Shown here piece after piece: positions 32,554 through 32,627 of a DNA stretch of 32,627 bases. How positions within the stretch are numbered: position 1 is the first letter of the stretch; every line of letters begins with the position of its first letter. A program made the translations under genes and the position numbers. The stretch is from assembly GCA_021799495.1 (NCBI GenBank), contig JAJZAI010000040.1, positions 1 to 32,627 of the forward strand, read 5' to 3'. A model generated the notes under the pieces. That model worked only from the letters and a program-made list of their open reading frames with translations, ran no database searches and had not been told where the DNA came from. This DNA is from Deltaproteobacteria bacterium. GTDB taxonomy: Bacteria; Desulfobacterota; Binatia; Binatales; Binataceae.

Positions 32554-32627
32554 AAAAGCAGTGGCATCCGAGATCCGCGAGAGTTGCGCAGTTGAATTAT
32601 CAAGTTGCTACTAGGCAGCCTCCGGAT
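32534..32627. other. Possible edge of an inserted element
   Basis: After the CFYDRRR codons the sequence becomes markedly less GC-rich and reads TGGTGTCTGTCAATTGGTAG, which has the look of an insertion-sequence end and brings the stop codon of the upstream gene. No terminal repeat partner or transposase can be seen because the window ends here. Confidence 0.25.

Overview
The window is a GC-rich, gene-dense stretch of bacterial chromosome with about 32 real genes on both strands. I see no tRNA, rRNA, CRISPR array, phage gene or complete insertion sequence. The content fits an aerobic, soil-type heterotroph rich in acyl-CoA and small-molecule oxidation: acyl-CoA dehydrogenases, an LLM flavin monooxygenase, an epoxide hydrolase, an ACMSD-like amidohydrolase, a two-subunit 2-oxoacid:ferredoxin oxidoreductase, and a class III/IV-like polyhydroxyalkanoate (PHA) synthase. 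Gene content and style recall uncultured 'deltaproteobacterial' soil lineages such as Binatota, but this is a low-confidence inference because no rRNA is present.

Layout. 1-298 is a gene-poor edge with a possible beta-barrel remnant. 299-3805 holds a HAD phosphatase facing three minus-strand genes (epoxide hydrolase, VOC protein, LLM monooxygenase). 4056-6603 is aroQ-accB-accC, followed by a secreted DUF1573 protein with three Ig-like repeats (6631-7740), a YiiX-like permuted papain-fold protein (7866-8765) and a small unknown protein (8845-9126). 9213-13362 is a tight run: rhodanese, cobalamin adenosyltransferase, MBL hydrolase, ligA, acylphosphatase. 13363-16476 is the korAB operon, with its own palindromic control region and a strong terminator.

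16513-21895 carries the amidohydrolase and two paralogous acyl-CoA dehydrogenases on the minus strand. Between the two dehydrogenases lies a plus-strand pair, a four-helix cytochrome b and a Tat-exported, probably lipid-anchored molybdopterin oxidoreductase. 22099-24324 holds a frameshifted lipoprotein, a UPF0175 protein, a glyoxalase I and a zinc alcohol dehydrogenase. A long hairpin separates these from the next block.

24410-28351 is the most interesting block. A Crp/Fnr-type regulator (minus strand, with an alpha/beta hydrolase downstream) diverges from a PhaE/PhaR-like subunit, PhaC and a phasin-like gene. Three copies of one dyad (TTGTCGC-N4-GCGACAA) sit in the two control regions of this block: two between regulator and synthase genes, 51 bp apart centre to centre, and one before the phasin-like gene. 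This looks like a self-contained PHA regulon with a non-classical Crp/Fnr operator. The right end holds an alpha/beta hydrolase, a crotonase-family enzyme apparently lacking one catalytic Glu, a gene-poor stretch (30205-31056) and a secreted Asp-box (sialidase-like) protein whose 3' end looks truncated where composition changes.
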